Assembly (NCBI GenBank): GCA_009869945.1
Contig: WIXG01000075.1
Location: 1 to 64,000, forward strand
Length of the DNA stretch: 64,000 nucleotides
Reading direction: 5' to 3'
Source: Mesaphorura yosii
Taxonomy: Eukaryota; Arthropoda; Collembola; Poduromorpha; Tullbergiidae
Shown here: piece after piece, positions 45,145 to 58,300 of the stretch
How positions within the stretch are numbered: the first letter of the stretch is position 1
How the letters are laid out: each line of letters starts with the position of its first letter
Program-made: the position numbers and the translations under genes
The notes under the pieces: model-generated
Seen by the model: only the letters and a program-made list of their open reading frames with translations
Database searches by the model: none
What the model was told of the DNA's origin: nothing

Positions 45145-47658
45145 ATGGAGATGGCAAAGTCAAATGCCCAATCCATGGCTCGAAGTCCAATTGACCAGCG
45201 AGGAGCTCTGATCGATCAAGTAAGTTAACTTTTCCTATCACTTTACTTTAACAATGTAATTGATGATTTGCTGAAACTGGAAATTACTGACAGCTAAACT
45301 AATGATTTGCTTTCTCTGTTTACTGTTTCCAGAATGCTGATCATATCACCTCCTCTGGAAATCCAATGCAACGAAATTTCAACCCTGGCACTCCAAATAT
45401 GAACCAAGAAGAATTTGAACGCTTCACTGGAGCTGGTCACGGAAGGCGTTTACGTCGCATGAGACACATTCGTCGCAAGATGATTGAACAACAACGAATG
45501 CTGACTACTGGATCTGATTCTAGCTCCACTTCCCCAGAAGCTAAACAGGCTGAACCTCAACGTCAACGCCTGATTCCAATTCCAACGATTTCAACTGGTC
45601 GTCGTCCAATTCTTGCTGGCTCCAACAAAATTGCCGCTCCAGCTGCTTCGGCTTCGACTACTGTTCCTGCACTTATCAATGATGATTTTCGGCCCAGCGA
45701 CGAAGAACGGATCAACTCTGGCGTAAGTCGTTTCCTGTTTGAAAACGACAACGACCAGGAAATTCAGCGACAGACTGCAGCCCCAGCAGAAGGCTTCATG
45801 AATTTCGGCAGCAGCATCCGCAAAACTGAGGGCGACTCTGAGTACAGGCTCGAGAAACCCAGCGAAGTCGGCATTCTCTTCAACGACCTCAACGATCAAA
45901 CTTCAACTGAAGCCCCACAACCTGAATCTGCCCGAATGCGCGGCCAACACCAGCCACTCACAATTGCTCCGCCAAACACTGACGCAGGCTTCAACGGAAT
46001 TCTGGCAAAGAACTACGAGATCTACACTATGGACTCAGTCCAGTACACAAATGCTCCTGTTTACTTCTACATTGAGCCCAAACTAACATACGGACTGTAC
46101 ACAGTTCCCTTCAAACCCCACCATTTTGCAATCAAAATCGCCACCCTGAAGGACAATTTGAGTTTAACGTTCCCAGTGCACGTTGACGACGACGACTACA
46201 TGTTCGAGGCAAAAGAAACTGGCGAATTCGGTGGACCTTTATACCAGAAACGCTTAAAGTGTAGATTTGAACCAAGTGAACCAGGAACTTACCCAATTAC
46301 AGTGTGCCTGGCAAAGTACGGGCATGTTTGGAACCCACAACACATCGAAGGAAGTCCCCTCAGTGTTACTGTGAAGAACAATGTGAAGAACATTTTTGCC
46401 AAACCCATTGAACTTGCTTATGTTCCTGTCACTCCGCGTCTGCCTGCACCATCACAAGCACCATTCCCCAAAGGAGCAGCTCGTCTCACTCCAGCCGCAG
46501 CTAAAACTGGCAGCCTAACTCCTCGATTCAAGTCTCCAGCAAAGAGGCATGGATCAACTCCTACCAACAATGCCAGTACGACTCCAGCGAAAGTCGCCAG
46601 GCCCATGTCTATGATGGAAGTCACAAACTTGAATGGAATGTACTACTTTAACCATCGTCCAATCTTGGTCAAAACTTCTCCACCGGTTGATCCAAGTGGA
46701 AATACCAAACCATGGGGAATGACGTACTGTCCAAGAACTGATGAGGTAAGTTTTCAATTTATTCACTTCAAATATTCGACCCTTGCTTGGGCTGTTTAAA
46801 GGAGATTCTTAATTAATCTCTCCATTAATAATAACCATTTGTCTTTGGTTTTTGCAGATTTTCGTCGCTGCTCGTGACCTGCACCAAATTCAGGGTTACT
46901 CTGCTGCCACTGGCCAATACGTCGGACACTTTGGCTCCTACGGCTCAGGACCAAGCTGCTTCTTCCGTCCAACTGGCATCGTCTACGACCAAGCCAACGA
47001 TCGACTTGTGATCAGTGACAAAGACAATCATCGCGTCTGTTTCTACTCTGTGACTGGACAATTCCTGTCAACTTTTGGTGCAAATGGTCACTATGAAGGA
47101 GGGCTCAACTACCCGTGGGGCATCGATGTCAGCAGGGATGGCACACTCATCGCCGTCGCCGACTCCAGAAACCATCGCATCCAAATCTTCAGTGCTTCTG
47201 GACAATATCTGCGTAAGTTCTCCGTCTTTGAAGTCAACCCATTCGAATACAAAGATATTTTCAATTACCCTCGTGGTGTTTGCTTCGACAACTCTGGCAA
47301 ATTCATTTATGTGTCTGACTTTAACAACAATGCTGTCTTCATGCTAAACGTTGAGTGCACAGTTCAATCTGTAGTGACTCCACGTGGACAATGTCTTCGC
47401 CCACAAGGACTCACCGTCGACATTGCTGGCAACATTTTCATCTGCGACACGCGACGCCTCTGCATTCGCGTCGTTCGTCCCGACGGAACTCTGCTCTCAA
47501 CCATCGAGGGATTTGGTCGTCCAAATAATCACCAGCAAGGAGGCCAACAACCTGGCCACGACGAATTTATCCGTCAGGACGTCCCAATCGACCTCTGCTT
47601 CGTCAGATCTGGAAAACTGGCCGTGCTGGATGCAAACGGCCTGGTTCGTATCTTCTAA
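45145..47658 (+). CDS. Filamin-NHL repeat protein of the TRIM71/LIN-41 kind, without RING or B-box
   Basis: Three exons, 45145-45219, 45333-46745 and 46858-47658, give 762 residues. The N-terminal third is disordered and basic (HGRRLRRMRHIRRKMIEQQ). A filamin/ABP280-like repeat follows (FAIKIATLKDNLSLTFPVHV, FEPSEPGTYPITVCLAKYG, GSPLSVTV). After a linker, an NHL propeller fills the C-terminus: PTGIVYDQANDRLVISDKDN, YPWGIDVSRDGTLIAVADSR, FNYPRGVCFDNSG, RPQGLTVDIAGNIFICD and KLAVLDANGLVRIF. The filamin-NHL pair is the RNA-binding half of TRIM71/LIN-41/Wech, which represses mRNAs in development. No cysteine-rich RING or B-box is present, and the TATA box and ATG fit a complete start. It is probably a post-transcriptional regulator without ligase activity. 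Confidence 0.93.
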
Positions 47659-48769
47659 AATCTCTTGTTATCGCTCAAATTATCTGTTTTTTATTTAATT
47701 GTTCTCAATGACTTTTATTTTTTCATTGTTTAAAAAAGTTAATTTAACCGTTGTTAGTTAAATTTAAGTTGTTACAATTCTTGCTAGTAATTGAAATTAA
47801 AATTGTTCTGAAACTGTTTTCTTGTTGTGCAATAACATTAAAGAATAACGAACCACGAAGGTTTTTATTAAATTAACTTAATTAAGCGTTTATACTTTAT
47901 ACTTGACTCTTAACTCTTAAGATAAATCATGACTGTTTGACTTGCCTCTTTACCTTGGAATAAAGGTGTTTGTTGTTTTTACTTTTGTACCACACAAAAC
48001 CAAAACTGTCTTTGTGTAATTGTCCAGTTATTTCAGAATGTCATAGACCAATTTGCGCGGACTTTTGACACTACTTTTTTTCCCCTAGCATTTGGGCCTG
48101 GAAGTAATATTGTTCAGCGTGATTCTCAGCCAGTTCTCATTCGGCCTGTTTGTCAAGCTTGATTCGGAAGTTACTTTCCTTCTTGGCATCGAAGTTTTGG
48201 TTTTTGATCTTAACGTTACTTATTACTTGACTTGCATTCAATCCTGGTAATTGATTGTCGTCCTGAATTTTACTTCCAGTCAATTTTGAGGAGGGTATTT
48301 TGATGAAGGCTTCAAGTTACAATGCCAAAACCAACCACGCGGGCAGCCACCAACAGCCGATCAATACATTATTGACATTGCAAATTGCTAGCTTAGTTCA
48401 ACAGGACTGGATTTTTGGATACAACACATAAATTGCCTAGAACGCTGCAATTTCATGTCGTGTGACTTATTGAGGTGCCACGAGCTGAATCTCGATTGTT
48501 CTGGCTCCGGCCTCTATCTAAATGGCTTATGGTATATGAATCCAAGAAAATTAAACAACGAAATTGAAAACAAACTGACATGAGTGATCATTAAAGTAGC
48601 CTGTCGCTCCGTTCTTGTTTCTCTTTGAAATTATTTAGTTTACTGCCAATTTTCTAACTAGAAACAGCTAGATTGACAAACGACGCAATCATTCAGGAAT
48701 GTTTGACAAATGAATTTCTCAAAATGTTTCTCAGTCCCAACCGGGCATTTGTTCACCTGAATTCACAAA
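47659..48769. other. 3' UTR of the NHL gene and intergenic DNA
   Basis: About 1.1 kb. ATTAAA near 47838 and AATAAA near 47958 are candidate poly(A) signals for the NHL gene. Nothing else was recognised. Confidence 0.45.
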
Positions 48770-50390
48770 ATGCTGTCTCGAAAGTCTTTGAATTTGCTAA
48801 AGAAGCTGTGTATGGTGGGATACTATGTTGGAGCCTTCCCTTTCTTGTGGACTTCTGATGGTCTCTTCGTGCAAACGACCTCCAAGCTGAAATACTGTCA
48901 TTGGATTCTTGTTTCCGTGTACTGCGCCTTCAACGCTGCATTCATGACAGTTCGACTGGGGCAAGCTTGGTGCTGCATGCCGGGGATTTCCGTCGGCCGC
49001 CTGTTCGTTAATTTCTTCTCCGTGTCAACTTTTACGACCATTGCTTTCTGTCAACTGAATACAGCCATATTTCACGACGAACTTCCGATCTTTCTGAACC
49101 AGTTACTACAGATGAACGATTTCTTAAGAAGTGAGTACGAATTTTGCGTAAGATGTCTGGAATTCTGCTTAATTGCAATGCAAAACATGTCATTTTGTTC
49201 TAGAAACCTACACGATGCCTTCGAACGAGTTAAAACGTGTCAATCCTTTGCAAAAGCTAAAGTCATACGGTTCTAAGATTGTTGGCCTCACAAGAATGCG
49301 GAAGGCGTCTTCTGATTCCACTTCTATTGCAGTTCGGCCCGTCAGTATCGGCAATGTCAATGGCAATGTCGCGACCGCGTTGCGCATGATGAAGAGGAAG
49401 ATCTCGATAGCTCCAGTTGTACATGTTGAGCTGCTAGAACCGGAAAACTCGCATCATGCTCCTGCAATTGCCAAGGAGCAATTGTTGATTCACAAACTAC
49501 GTAGCCTCTACCATCATCGACATGAAAGAGCTTCCAGAAAACGTGACGTGATAGAAATTCAGACTTGGATCCACGCCTCAGGTCCAGAAGATGCGACGGT
49601 TGCATTCATACACCGAATAATTGTACCGATCTACATGTACAGCTTCAGTCAGATCTTCATCGCATTCAGGACAGTTGGAACAAACCCGAAGTACGTGTAC
49701 ACGTTATTCGACATGAAACGAGCCCCAAAATTTGTCCACGCGTTGTGTGCCGTCTTCGAATTCTACATATCGCTGACTGGGGCCACAGCAATGCTTGTGT
49801 ACATTATTGTATTCATTTTGTATGTGCGAAGTACTCGAGACAGCCTGGCAAAGCTCAGGTAAGTGAAATTGTCTAGAAATTAGCCAAGTTTCTAATTCAT
49901 GTTGAATATTTGACTATATTATTTAACAAGTCAATTTAACAACACGGGGCACTATCATCGAATCCCGAAGCATTATCGTGCACTTCAACTCCTCAACTTG
50001 CTCTTCAACTCAATTTTCCGAAGCATTCCAATGCCTGCCGGGTTCGGGACGACGCTTCTGGTGATAATCGTGAGCAATTACGCAACGCTGAAGCTAATAG
50101 ACGAAGTCAAAATGCCCGCGGCGCTTGCTTTCCCATTTGTGTCTCTTGCCATGATGTCAATTGTCCATGAAGGATTTCCAAACGCATATCGAATCTGCAG
50201 AAACTCATCCCAACTGCTAAGACTCTTGCAACACAAATCTGTCAGCCGAAGGCATTACGTTTGGAAATTTGTGGCGTCGTGCAGACCTCTGCTCGTGCTC
50301 GTGGGGCCCTATTTTGTCATTAAGAAAGAAACGATACTGACGTACATGGGAATTGCATTTAATACCACGTTTCAAGTACTGCTCGTGTAA
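48770..50390 (+). CDS. Gustatory receptor-like seven-transmembrane chemoreceptor
   Basis: Three exons, 48770-49130, 49204-49858 and 49931-50390, encode 491 residues. Membrane segments include WILVSVYCAFNAAFMTV, FFSVSTFTTIAFCQLNTAIF, IIVPIYMYSFSQIFIAF, FVHALCAVFEFYISLTGA and AMLVYIIVFILYV, then GFGTTLLVIIVSNYATLKLI and AALAFPFVSLAMMSIV. The end LTYMGIAFNTTFQ matches the TY...Q pattern of arthropod GRs. The long polar loop in exon 2 is the intracellular part before TM5 or so. Ligand unknown; no co-receptor-like features. All junctions are GT-AG. Confidence 0.88.
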
Positions 50391-50686
50391 CTGAATCACA
50401 CAAATTGACAGTTCCATACAATTTATTACCATTTACTCCTCACAAACTACGACGTGGTACATTTTGTGAACAATTTTCTTAAAGAAACGTACAATAAATT
50501 GACCTTAACCAAACTTTGGTTCAAAAAACGATACAAGAGCGAGTTTTTACAAAAATACAAAATTACTATAATTCAGTCACAGCAGCGGAGGCTTAAGTTC
50601 AAGGGGCATAACACTCAATGCGAGCCACGTGGAAAAGATGGCAAACAGAAACACAAAAAATAACTTAGTCGCTTTTCGCTGATTGT

Positions 50687-51020
50687 TCACGAACCGTGAT
50701 TCCAATGAGCGGCCGTAAAAATGCCACCGAGTGAACGGACGACAAGATGAATTTCACTTCCTGTAGAATTCATCATAAAAGTTAATAATCACACTAATGT
50801 TAGACGGAACATTCTAAATTGTCAACTTACCTTCAGTAACCCCAATTTCACCTAGTGTCCTTCCTTCCTGGAGGTGCTTTCCCTTGAAGATTAGTCTTTG
50901 TTGTTCAGGCTGTGAGCCATTTAGCTCGGCAATCTTTCCTTTCAGTTTTTCTACGGTCGTGCTGGGCTCCACGTCAAAGTGGAGTAATCGACCTTCCAAA
51001 TTCTTCACAGTGATCTTCAT
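50687..51020 (-). CDS. Divergent ubiquitin-like protein with GG and 11-residue C-terminal tail
   Basis: Two exons, 50831-51020 and 50687-50760, phase 1, 87 residues. The first 76 align to ubiquitin without a gap: MKITVKNLEGRLLHFDVEPS at the start and EQQRLIFKGKHLQEGRTL in the middle, ending HLVVRSLGG. The Ile44 patch (L8, I44, H68, V70) is kept. Lys6, 27, 29 and 48 are kept; position 11 is Arg, 33 is Leu and 63 is Glu. Arg72 is kept; 73 and 74 are Ser and Leu. After GG76 comes IFTAAHWNHGS, which would need to be removed by a protease to expose the glycine, as for ubiquitin, NEDD8 and SUMO precursors. Likely a conjugated modifier, or a fusion tail. Start context and length suit a complete gene. 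Confidence 0.85.
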
Positions 51021-52106
51021 CTTGGTGGAATGTGCAACTCGGTTGCCAATTAATTAACCTTTTCCCTGTACGGTAAGATTTCAAAGTACAGTAATAAATT
51101 AGCACCAGCAAGAGAATCAGGCGGTAGCATTGTTGGTGACTTACCACGGTTGATCTTCGGATTACTTAAAACGGATTCGGATTGTGTTGATGTGCCTTCA
51201 AGTTGTAAGCAGAATGTAATTTCGAAAACAGCAGTTCTCGCACTGATCACGTTCTAGCAGATTTGTGATAACAGTATCCGATTTAAAGCTGAATTTCAAG
51301 GCGCGCGCTCGGAGTAGATGATAGTCTTAGGCCACGAACGGCGTTTGTTGGGATACTACGTGACTAACGTGACAGTATAGACGTATTTGAGCCGGTGCGG
51401 TGGCGTTGCTGACGGATGCACATTCATTCCGCGGCTGCAATGAGTGTTTACGATGCCACTTTGATGATTGTGTGTGTTAATAAATATCAGCACGGCATGA
51501 GCATGCACAACAAAAGGTGATAACAAAGATTCGGTCACGAAGCCCCATCCACAACTTCCACGATCATAGCGCTTTGAAGTTTAAATTTGGTATGAAGAGC
51601 TGATGACCAGCTCCAGGATTGATTTTGGCAGTCGGCCTTTCATATATTTTAGCTGTTAGGATCAACATAACAGGGTGATTTGCGACCTGAAATGAAAACT
51701 AACGAATTTCTGACTAATTCCAAACTCTGGGAAATGAGTTTCATTAAAATTCAAGTCGCAATTTGGTAGGATTTTGCATTGGAGGTAGACAAACGCGGGT
51801 GCACACATAAATATCAAACATACTCAGTTTACGCTGCGAAGAGAGGATCAGAAAGATCAGCATGATCAGATTCAGTAGGCAGAGAGAGCTCCAGAAATGC
51901 TGAGAGTAACTCTCAGTGCAAGGAGATTGTACTGCAGCCAAATACTCTCGCTCTTACTTGGTACAAGTACATTTATTATGTGCAAATCTCTAACTACTGC
52001 TCACGGGCTCACTGCCAGTGTACCAGTGCAATGCAGTGCTAAGTGCCAACTCAACTCACTAACTGAGAACCTGTTCGTGAAGTATTGGGTCCCACTGAAT
52101 TTCCCC

Positions 52107-52487
52107 ATGGTGAGGATCTTCAGTGAGCTGCTCACGGACTGCGGCCACCACCAGCCACCACCAACATTGCAGCAGCAGCAGGTAAGCTACAGGCCAGGCC
52201 AAGCCAATCCGCTAGGCTGGGCGCATGGTGTATCGCGTATGGGCCGCGGCCAGACCCACAGCAGACCATGGTGGCCGGCCAACCTGGCACTGGTGAGGTA
52301 CAGTACACGGTACAGTTGATTCCGGAATTAATATGCAAATTATTTGTTGGTAACTGACTCAACAAGAACGGTTATTCCTGACAGGAGTCTGTACTCTGCG
52401 ATGAGCTGGCTGCTGCTTGCCTCCGCTACGCCGAGCTGAAAGGCAGAAATGCAGAATGCATGTTGGGGCGAAAAGATACATACATGA
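52107..52487 (+). CDS. Possible two-exon gene fragment, not recognised
   Basis: Exon 52107-52181 ends in a Gln run with a good donor (CAG|GTAAGC). An exon at 52385-52487 begins at a good acceptor (CTGACAG) and continues in the same frame, reading ESVLCDELAAACLRYAELKG and GRNAECMLGRKDTYM, then ends at a strong donor (ATGA|GTAAGTGAG). Three splice sites agree in frame, but no further exon or start signal is secure. It could also be a non-coding transcript. Confidence 0.3.
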
Positions 52488-53255
52488 GTAAGTGAGATAC
52501 AGCACAGCTATTGGGAGCGTTGGAGTCGGAGGAGGAATCGTTTGCGAAATTACAACCTCCTAATGAAATCGTGTACCAAAACGAGACCCAAGTCCACAAT
52601 TGTAGCCGCAGCCCATGCTAGGCAGGCCTGACGGCTGAGGCAAATCAAGACTCTTGCATTTGCCATTGCCAGTTTAGCCAGCACTGTTCCGGTACCAAAT
52701 CAGCACCGTTCCGTGCCGTGTCGTGCCAATGTATGACAAAAATGCTAAATGAACGAAATTATGCGGACAAGTCCACATATTTTTATTGACCTGCGCTGTG
52801 ACTGCATATTTTAGCTTAAGAATTTGCAAGTGATGAATGGAGCAGTTGCAGTTTATGACGAAAATGATGATGATCTAGAATACTGAGTTCTGAACCCATT
52901 TATGAAGCGAAGATGATGATGACTTAGATGACTTGCATTGTTCATCTTTGCATTTCTTGCATCTAGCACCTCTTCTCATTCTCGCTATCATGTCTTAAAG
53001 CTTCTCATGGTATACGATTCACGATTGGAATTAGAGCAAAGGTTCACATGAAGTCTTTGGAATTCGCCGTCGCAGCTTCAGCACTGCGGCGACACGGCAT
53101 TTGTATCATCGCATGATCGTATTGTGTTTCTGTTGCGTCGGGGGAGTGAACGAACTCTTGAAACTTGACTTGGCATTTGGCATGCCGCACGCATGCATGC
53201 AGAATCCAAATATTATTGTCTTTGCGGCACTACCTTAATGATTCCTCCGTAAATC

Positions 53256-53279
53256 CGTCCGGGCGCACGCGCCCGGACG
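53256..53279. repeat. GC-rich perfect inverted repeat
   Basis: Ten-base arms CGTCCGGGCG and CGCCCGGACG flank a four-base loop, in otherwise AT-rich sequence. Confidence 0.5.
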
Positions 53280-55303
53280 TAACCTAACAACTCGTTAAGA
53301 CCAAGACGCAATTTTCTAACGAATTCAGCCATTCTTTTGCCTTGCGGACTGCTGAACTCAGGCATCGGCAGTCTCGGCAGAATGCAAGATTTCAGCTGCA
53401 GGATGCAAGCGAGACGCGAGGAAATTCCGCCACTGCATTGCAAAATTTCACAACCACAAGCATGCCTGCCATTTCATTCCACTTTTCAAGACAAGACGGG
53501 CCTGCACGAATTTTGAGTAATAATTAAAGTCTCACGATGGCAGGTCAGCCCGGAGTCGTGGAGTTAAGTCGTAAAAGTGAAACTGAACTACTTCGTCGCG
53601 ACGCGACGAGAACGGGACATTTTATGGTGTCTGGGTCTTGGTTAATTCTAGACACAATAGTCTGGTTGTCGCACTCTCAATTCGCTGATACCTGCAGTAA
53701 GCAGCAGCATAGATGGCATAATGGCATAGAATTTTCAGTAACTTTCCATGTACATACAGAACAGATCCTCCATCCACCCGTTCACGAGGAACCACCGAAA
53801 CCAAGCCAAACCACTGCTAAAAGCATTGTCAGCGGAGGCACCAAGCAAATAGCAAAGCAGCATGGGGATAGACTGGCAACTGGCTCGGCTCGCTCGGCAA
53901 ACGGCAAATCTCGTCCCTCCTTAAAACTGCTTAGTGCTTAGTGCATATGCTCTCGTTTATGACAAGGCAAGGCAAGGCTAAATGTTAACCCTTTATGCAC
54001 TGCTGCTGTTAGAGCAAAGTGAGCATGATGATGATTCATAACACAAATCACTCAACGATTGAACATATTTTATTATTACATTTACATTTACATAAGAAAT
54101 TAAAGCACTTTCAAGTACACCAGCTATTTTAGTAATGTACTCGCCTGTACACATGTACAAGTATTATTAGTGATAGTGGTACACGATTCAACGACGATTG
54201 CTACTGCTGCTGTTGCTGCTCTGCTAATATAACTTGTTAGGTTAAAGGTGTATTTAGTTTTAGTTGAGGTGCAGCAACAAGTATTACAAGCTGGTTCGTT
54301 TAAACCTTGAATTTAATAAAGTGGATCATATCATTAGTCACAGATCACAGTACAGTATTCAATTCATTGCCGTTTGTGACTGGTTTCCCGTTCTTTCTGG
54401 TGTCAAAGTCTGATTGGATTGTGCTATCATTTTGGACTCACGACCTTGCTACTTCCAAGAAAGGACCACAGAGAACCAACTTCATTAGTTAAAAGTGCCA
54501 CAGCTTCCCAATACGATAGTAGAGAGGATACCATTAAACGTTTTCGGGTCATCCGTAGGTAAGTCCTGAAACCAGGGCCAGTTGAGTCTTCTAATCAAGA
54601 AGCGGTTAATTATAACAAGGATTACACCTGGAGTCAGTTGATTTAAGGCTAAAATGACCCTTTTCAACAAATTTCAGGACAAACAGACAACGACATTTTG
54701 AGCCTCCAAAAGCTGACATCTTACAACATCAACGGCTTAGCTTGACTCCACTTCATAACTACTGTGCTAATTACGTGACTGTAATTCACATTTATCATAC
54801 CTCTTGTCCAAAAGCGGTGCGAACAGGTAAATTATAATAATGCTGACTACATTTCAACTAATTGTTAATGCAAATACAACATTTCAGTCATTATCCTGAA
54901 TTTTCTAGGTCGAATGCTTTTTCCGACTTGGATTTTGGTTCTGGTTAATGACACACCTGGACTGCATTGTGTAATTTACAATTGATCACGCATAATAAGC
55001 ACTATTTTCCTTCAATTTAATTCGCGACTCACTGATTGTGTTTAACGAGTGGATCCTTTACTTCGTTAGCTGGTCATTCATTCATCATTTGAATGTGAAC
55101 GAACTAGCGAACATCGTTTTCACTTCTGTGACAAATCTCAATCCGCTTGGACGTCGACGTAATCACACTGCCAACCACCAAACAACAACTTAATCAAGAC
55201 AGAATAGAGAACTTCTGGTTCTAGCCTTTCACAAATCAAGTACATCATCAAGAAATTTTATATTTTCAACAAGTATTTCATTTCTCAAGCGTCCTCTTGA
55301 ACC

Positions 55304-58300
55304 ATGTCATCAAGAGTCGAGAGTATAGCAGCCGAAGCTGATCCGAAAGTGGATGAAACAGCGCGCAACGTTACCAGCAACAATAATCGTCATCCCAGTG
55401 CCAATCTCATTAGTTTGGATAGTCCATTAGAGAAACTGCTTGTGCAACAATTACCAAATCATTCAACATTACCAAAAGACTCGTCGGTATCGTCTCCGTC
55501 TCCAAAATCTCCATCATCGCAATTACCACCTATAGTGAAACAAAAGTCAGCAACTCTTACACCATCGTCTGGGAACAACATTACCAACAGTGATAGCAGT
55601 TCTAATGGTGTCGATTCTAGTTCATCTTCCCCAAGTACAAAAACCAACTTCTCTAGAAACACTTTCCGTCGATCTTTTACACTGCCAAGAAGTTTGCTAC
55701 TAAAGAGTAAGACAGGTCACAACAATCAAGCTCATGGTCCAGCATCAGAAAACAATAGCAGTAGTTTTGTACGAAACATTTTCCTGACATTTGTTCGATC
55801 TGGCAGTAAACGAAAGAAGAACAAAAGTTCTGCGGTTGGTGAGGAAGACGGAGTTGCGATAGGTAACGACGTTAGCAATGGCGAATCTCAACAGCAAAAA
55901 ACTAATGAGACTAATGGGATTGGGCAACAAGGTCTCGCGCTGCCTCCAGGATTCATACCTGCAGCTATCGGGCTGAAGAATCAAGGAAATACTTGTTTTA
56001 TGAATGCGATTGTGCAGTGTTTATCGCATACGGATGTTTTGGCGAAGTATCTTGTTACTGATGCGTACAAGAATGATTTGCGAAGGAAGTACTGGATCAA
56101 GAATGGCAAGGTTGGTCAGCATTTGGCATTTGCCTTATGTTTTTTTTGCACAGAGTGCCGAGCGAGAGTGCTAACCACGTTTGTTTTCTTTTACAAAGGG
56201 TGAAGTAACCGAAGAGTTGGCTTCAATCCTGAAGAGCACCTGGCTTAGAATGAATTCGACAATCTTGGAAGATGCTGCCCAAAGGTTTAAGTCTGCTGTG
56301 GAACGTGGCTCTTCTCTATTCAAGGGATCCGAACAACAAGACGCCCAAGAATTTTTGTTGTGGATCCTGAATAAACTTCATGAAGATCTTAACCAGGCCA
56401 CTTCGAACAAGTTCAAGCCAGTCAAGGTAGTTTGAATGGTCCTATTGATTACCGCTACCGCAGTCAGCAAGTGGCTAATTAAATGAAATGTGTCTTAATT
56501 ACAATTTCAGAGCAACGTCGGCCGACCAGACGAGCAGGTGGCTGCTGAAGCCTTGGCCAACCATTATCGCCTGAACAATTCGATTATCCACGAGCTCTTT
56601 GCCGCCCATTCACGTTCGTCATTAAGTGCGTAATATAAGTATCATTCTGCTTTCTTTTCGAAGTCAGGTGGTCTGGTCTGTTCCAGAATTTAATACCAAT
56701 CTTCTTTTCCAGCTTGTCCCGGTTGTGGAATACAGAGCGCAACCTTTGAGCCATTTCTTGGAATTGCACTTCCAATCCCGCAACCAAAGCAAGAAGTTCC
56801 TGTCTATGTAAACATAATCTATTTATCACAACAACCAAGACTTGTAAGTTTATGATTTTCATGTTATGTAAACCTCCAATTTTTTATCTTCTCTTAAAGT
56901 AGAAGATTCTCATTGCAATGTATTCCTGTACAGGTTAAATTAGGTTTGAACGTTAGTTCAAGTGCAGACGTAAAAGAACTCAAGCAATTACTAGCCGCTG
57001 ATACAAAAATTGAAGAAGACAATATTTTACTCAGTGAGATCGATGGGGAAGGATTTCATCGGACCTTCACTGGTAAGCTATAATAAAACCAAATATTAAA
57101 CGTAAAATATAGATTTAAACATCAAATACTTCCATTATTCGCAGAAACCCAATTGGTATCAGTCCTTGCCAACAATGATGCAATCTACTGCATTGAAACA
57201 CCTGAGCTAAAAGAAATTAACGAAAATGATGGAGCATTTCTGATGATAACATGGACCAATATTCTAGTTAACAATGATGGTAGCACACGTGTTAGGTTCG
57301 GAAGCCCGTACATTACCCAAATTAGCAGAGAAACTGGGTACAAGGATTTACAGAAGATTCTCTTGAAAGAAATGGCTGCAATTATTCAACCAGGAATTCT
57401 AGTGAATGAGCAAAAGGTATGATATGACAGGATTTTCATCTTATTTGCATGGCCTTGGATTATTTGAGCGCTGAAACTTACCAAATACTAACATTGAATT
57501 GCAGGACCCTGTGTTTAGCATTCGAATTTTAGACGGCAGCGCCGAGGGCTCTCTCATTGACCCAGAAGTTGAGCATCCACTCTACATGGAAGCAATTGAC
57601 CATGCACTATCGTTGTGCGACGAAGACGTACCGTCACACATAAAATTTCATCTTGAATGGGTGCATGAAAATAAAACCAAGTAAGCCTTCATCGGTTTTT
57701 TCTCGTTAGCCATCTAACAATATGAAGAATGCTAACTGACGATTTCATCTTTTTTAGGATAATTGCCGACGACTCTGAAAGTGTGGAAGAACATTTTTCA
57801 GTTGCTCAAACGCGGCAGAAATATTCAGACGAAGCAATTTCAACTGTGACACTCGGTGAATGCTTCGATTTGTACACAAAAGCAGAGCAGCTTTCTGAAG
57901 AAAATTCGTACCATTGCCCGCACTGCAACCGAAAGGAACAGGGGACATTCATGATTGGATTATGGACAGCTCCGCAAGTTTTGGTCGTGCATTTGAAGAG
58001 GTTTAGACATGTAAGTAAAAGTATCTTACTCTGCCTGATGCAAGGCATGATTATATCTTGAAGGGATACTAAAGATGTTTGTGCTCATTAGGCGATGAAA
58101 TCACGACAATCAGTGACGAAAATATCATCGTTCGTTGATTTCCCCGTGGAAGGGCTTGATTTGTACCCTCATGTGTCCAAACGCAATCAAATGAACGGAG
58201 AAGTGGACAGAAATCACGCGTCATTGCACTCTCAAGCTAGTTCTCCAATGAATGGCTGCTTTGGAATTGGTTCTTGGAAACGTGCGTCTTTCAAGAAGCA

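Larger units (their letters stand above)
51021..55303. other. Long intergenic region; one weak gene candidate and one GC-rich palindrome
   Basis: About 4.3 kb before the USP gene. It holds the weak two-exon candidate at 52107-52487 and a perfect hairpin at 53256-53279. Other frames are short and unsupported. Confidence 0.4.
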
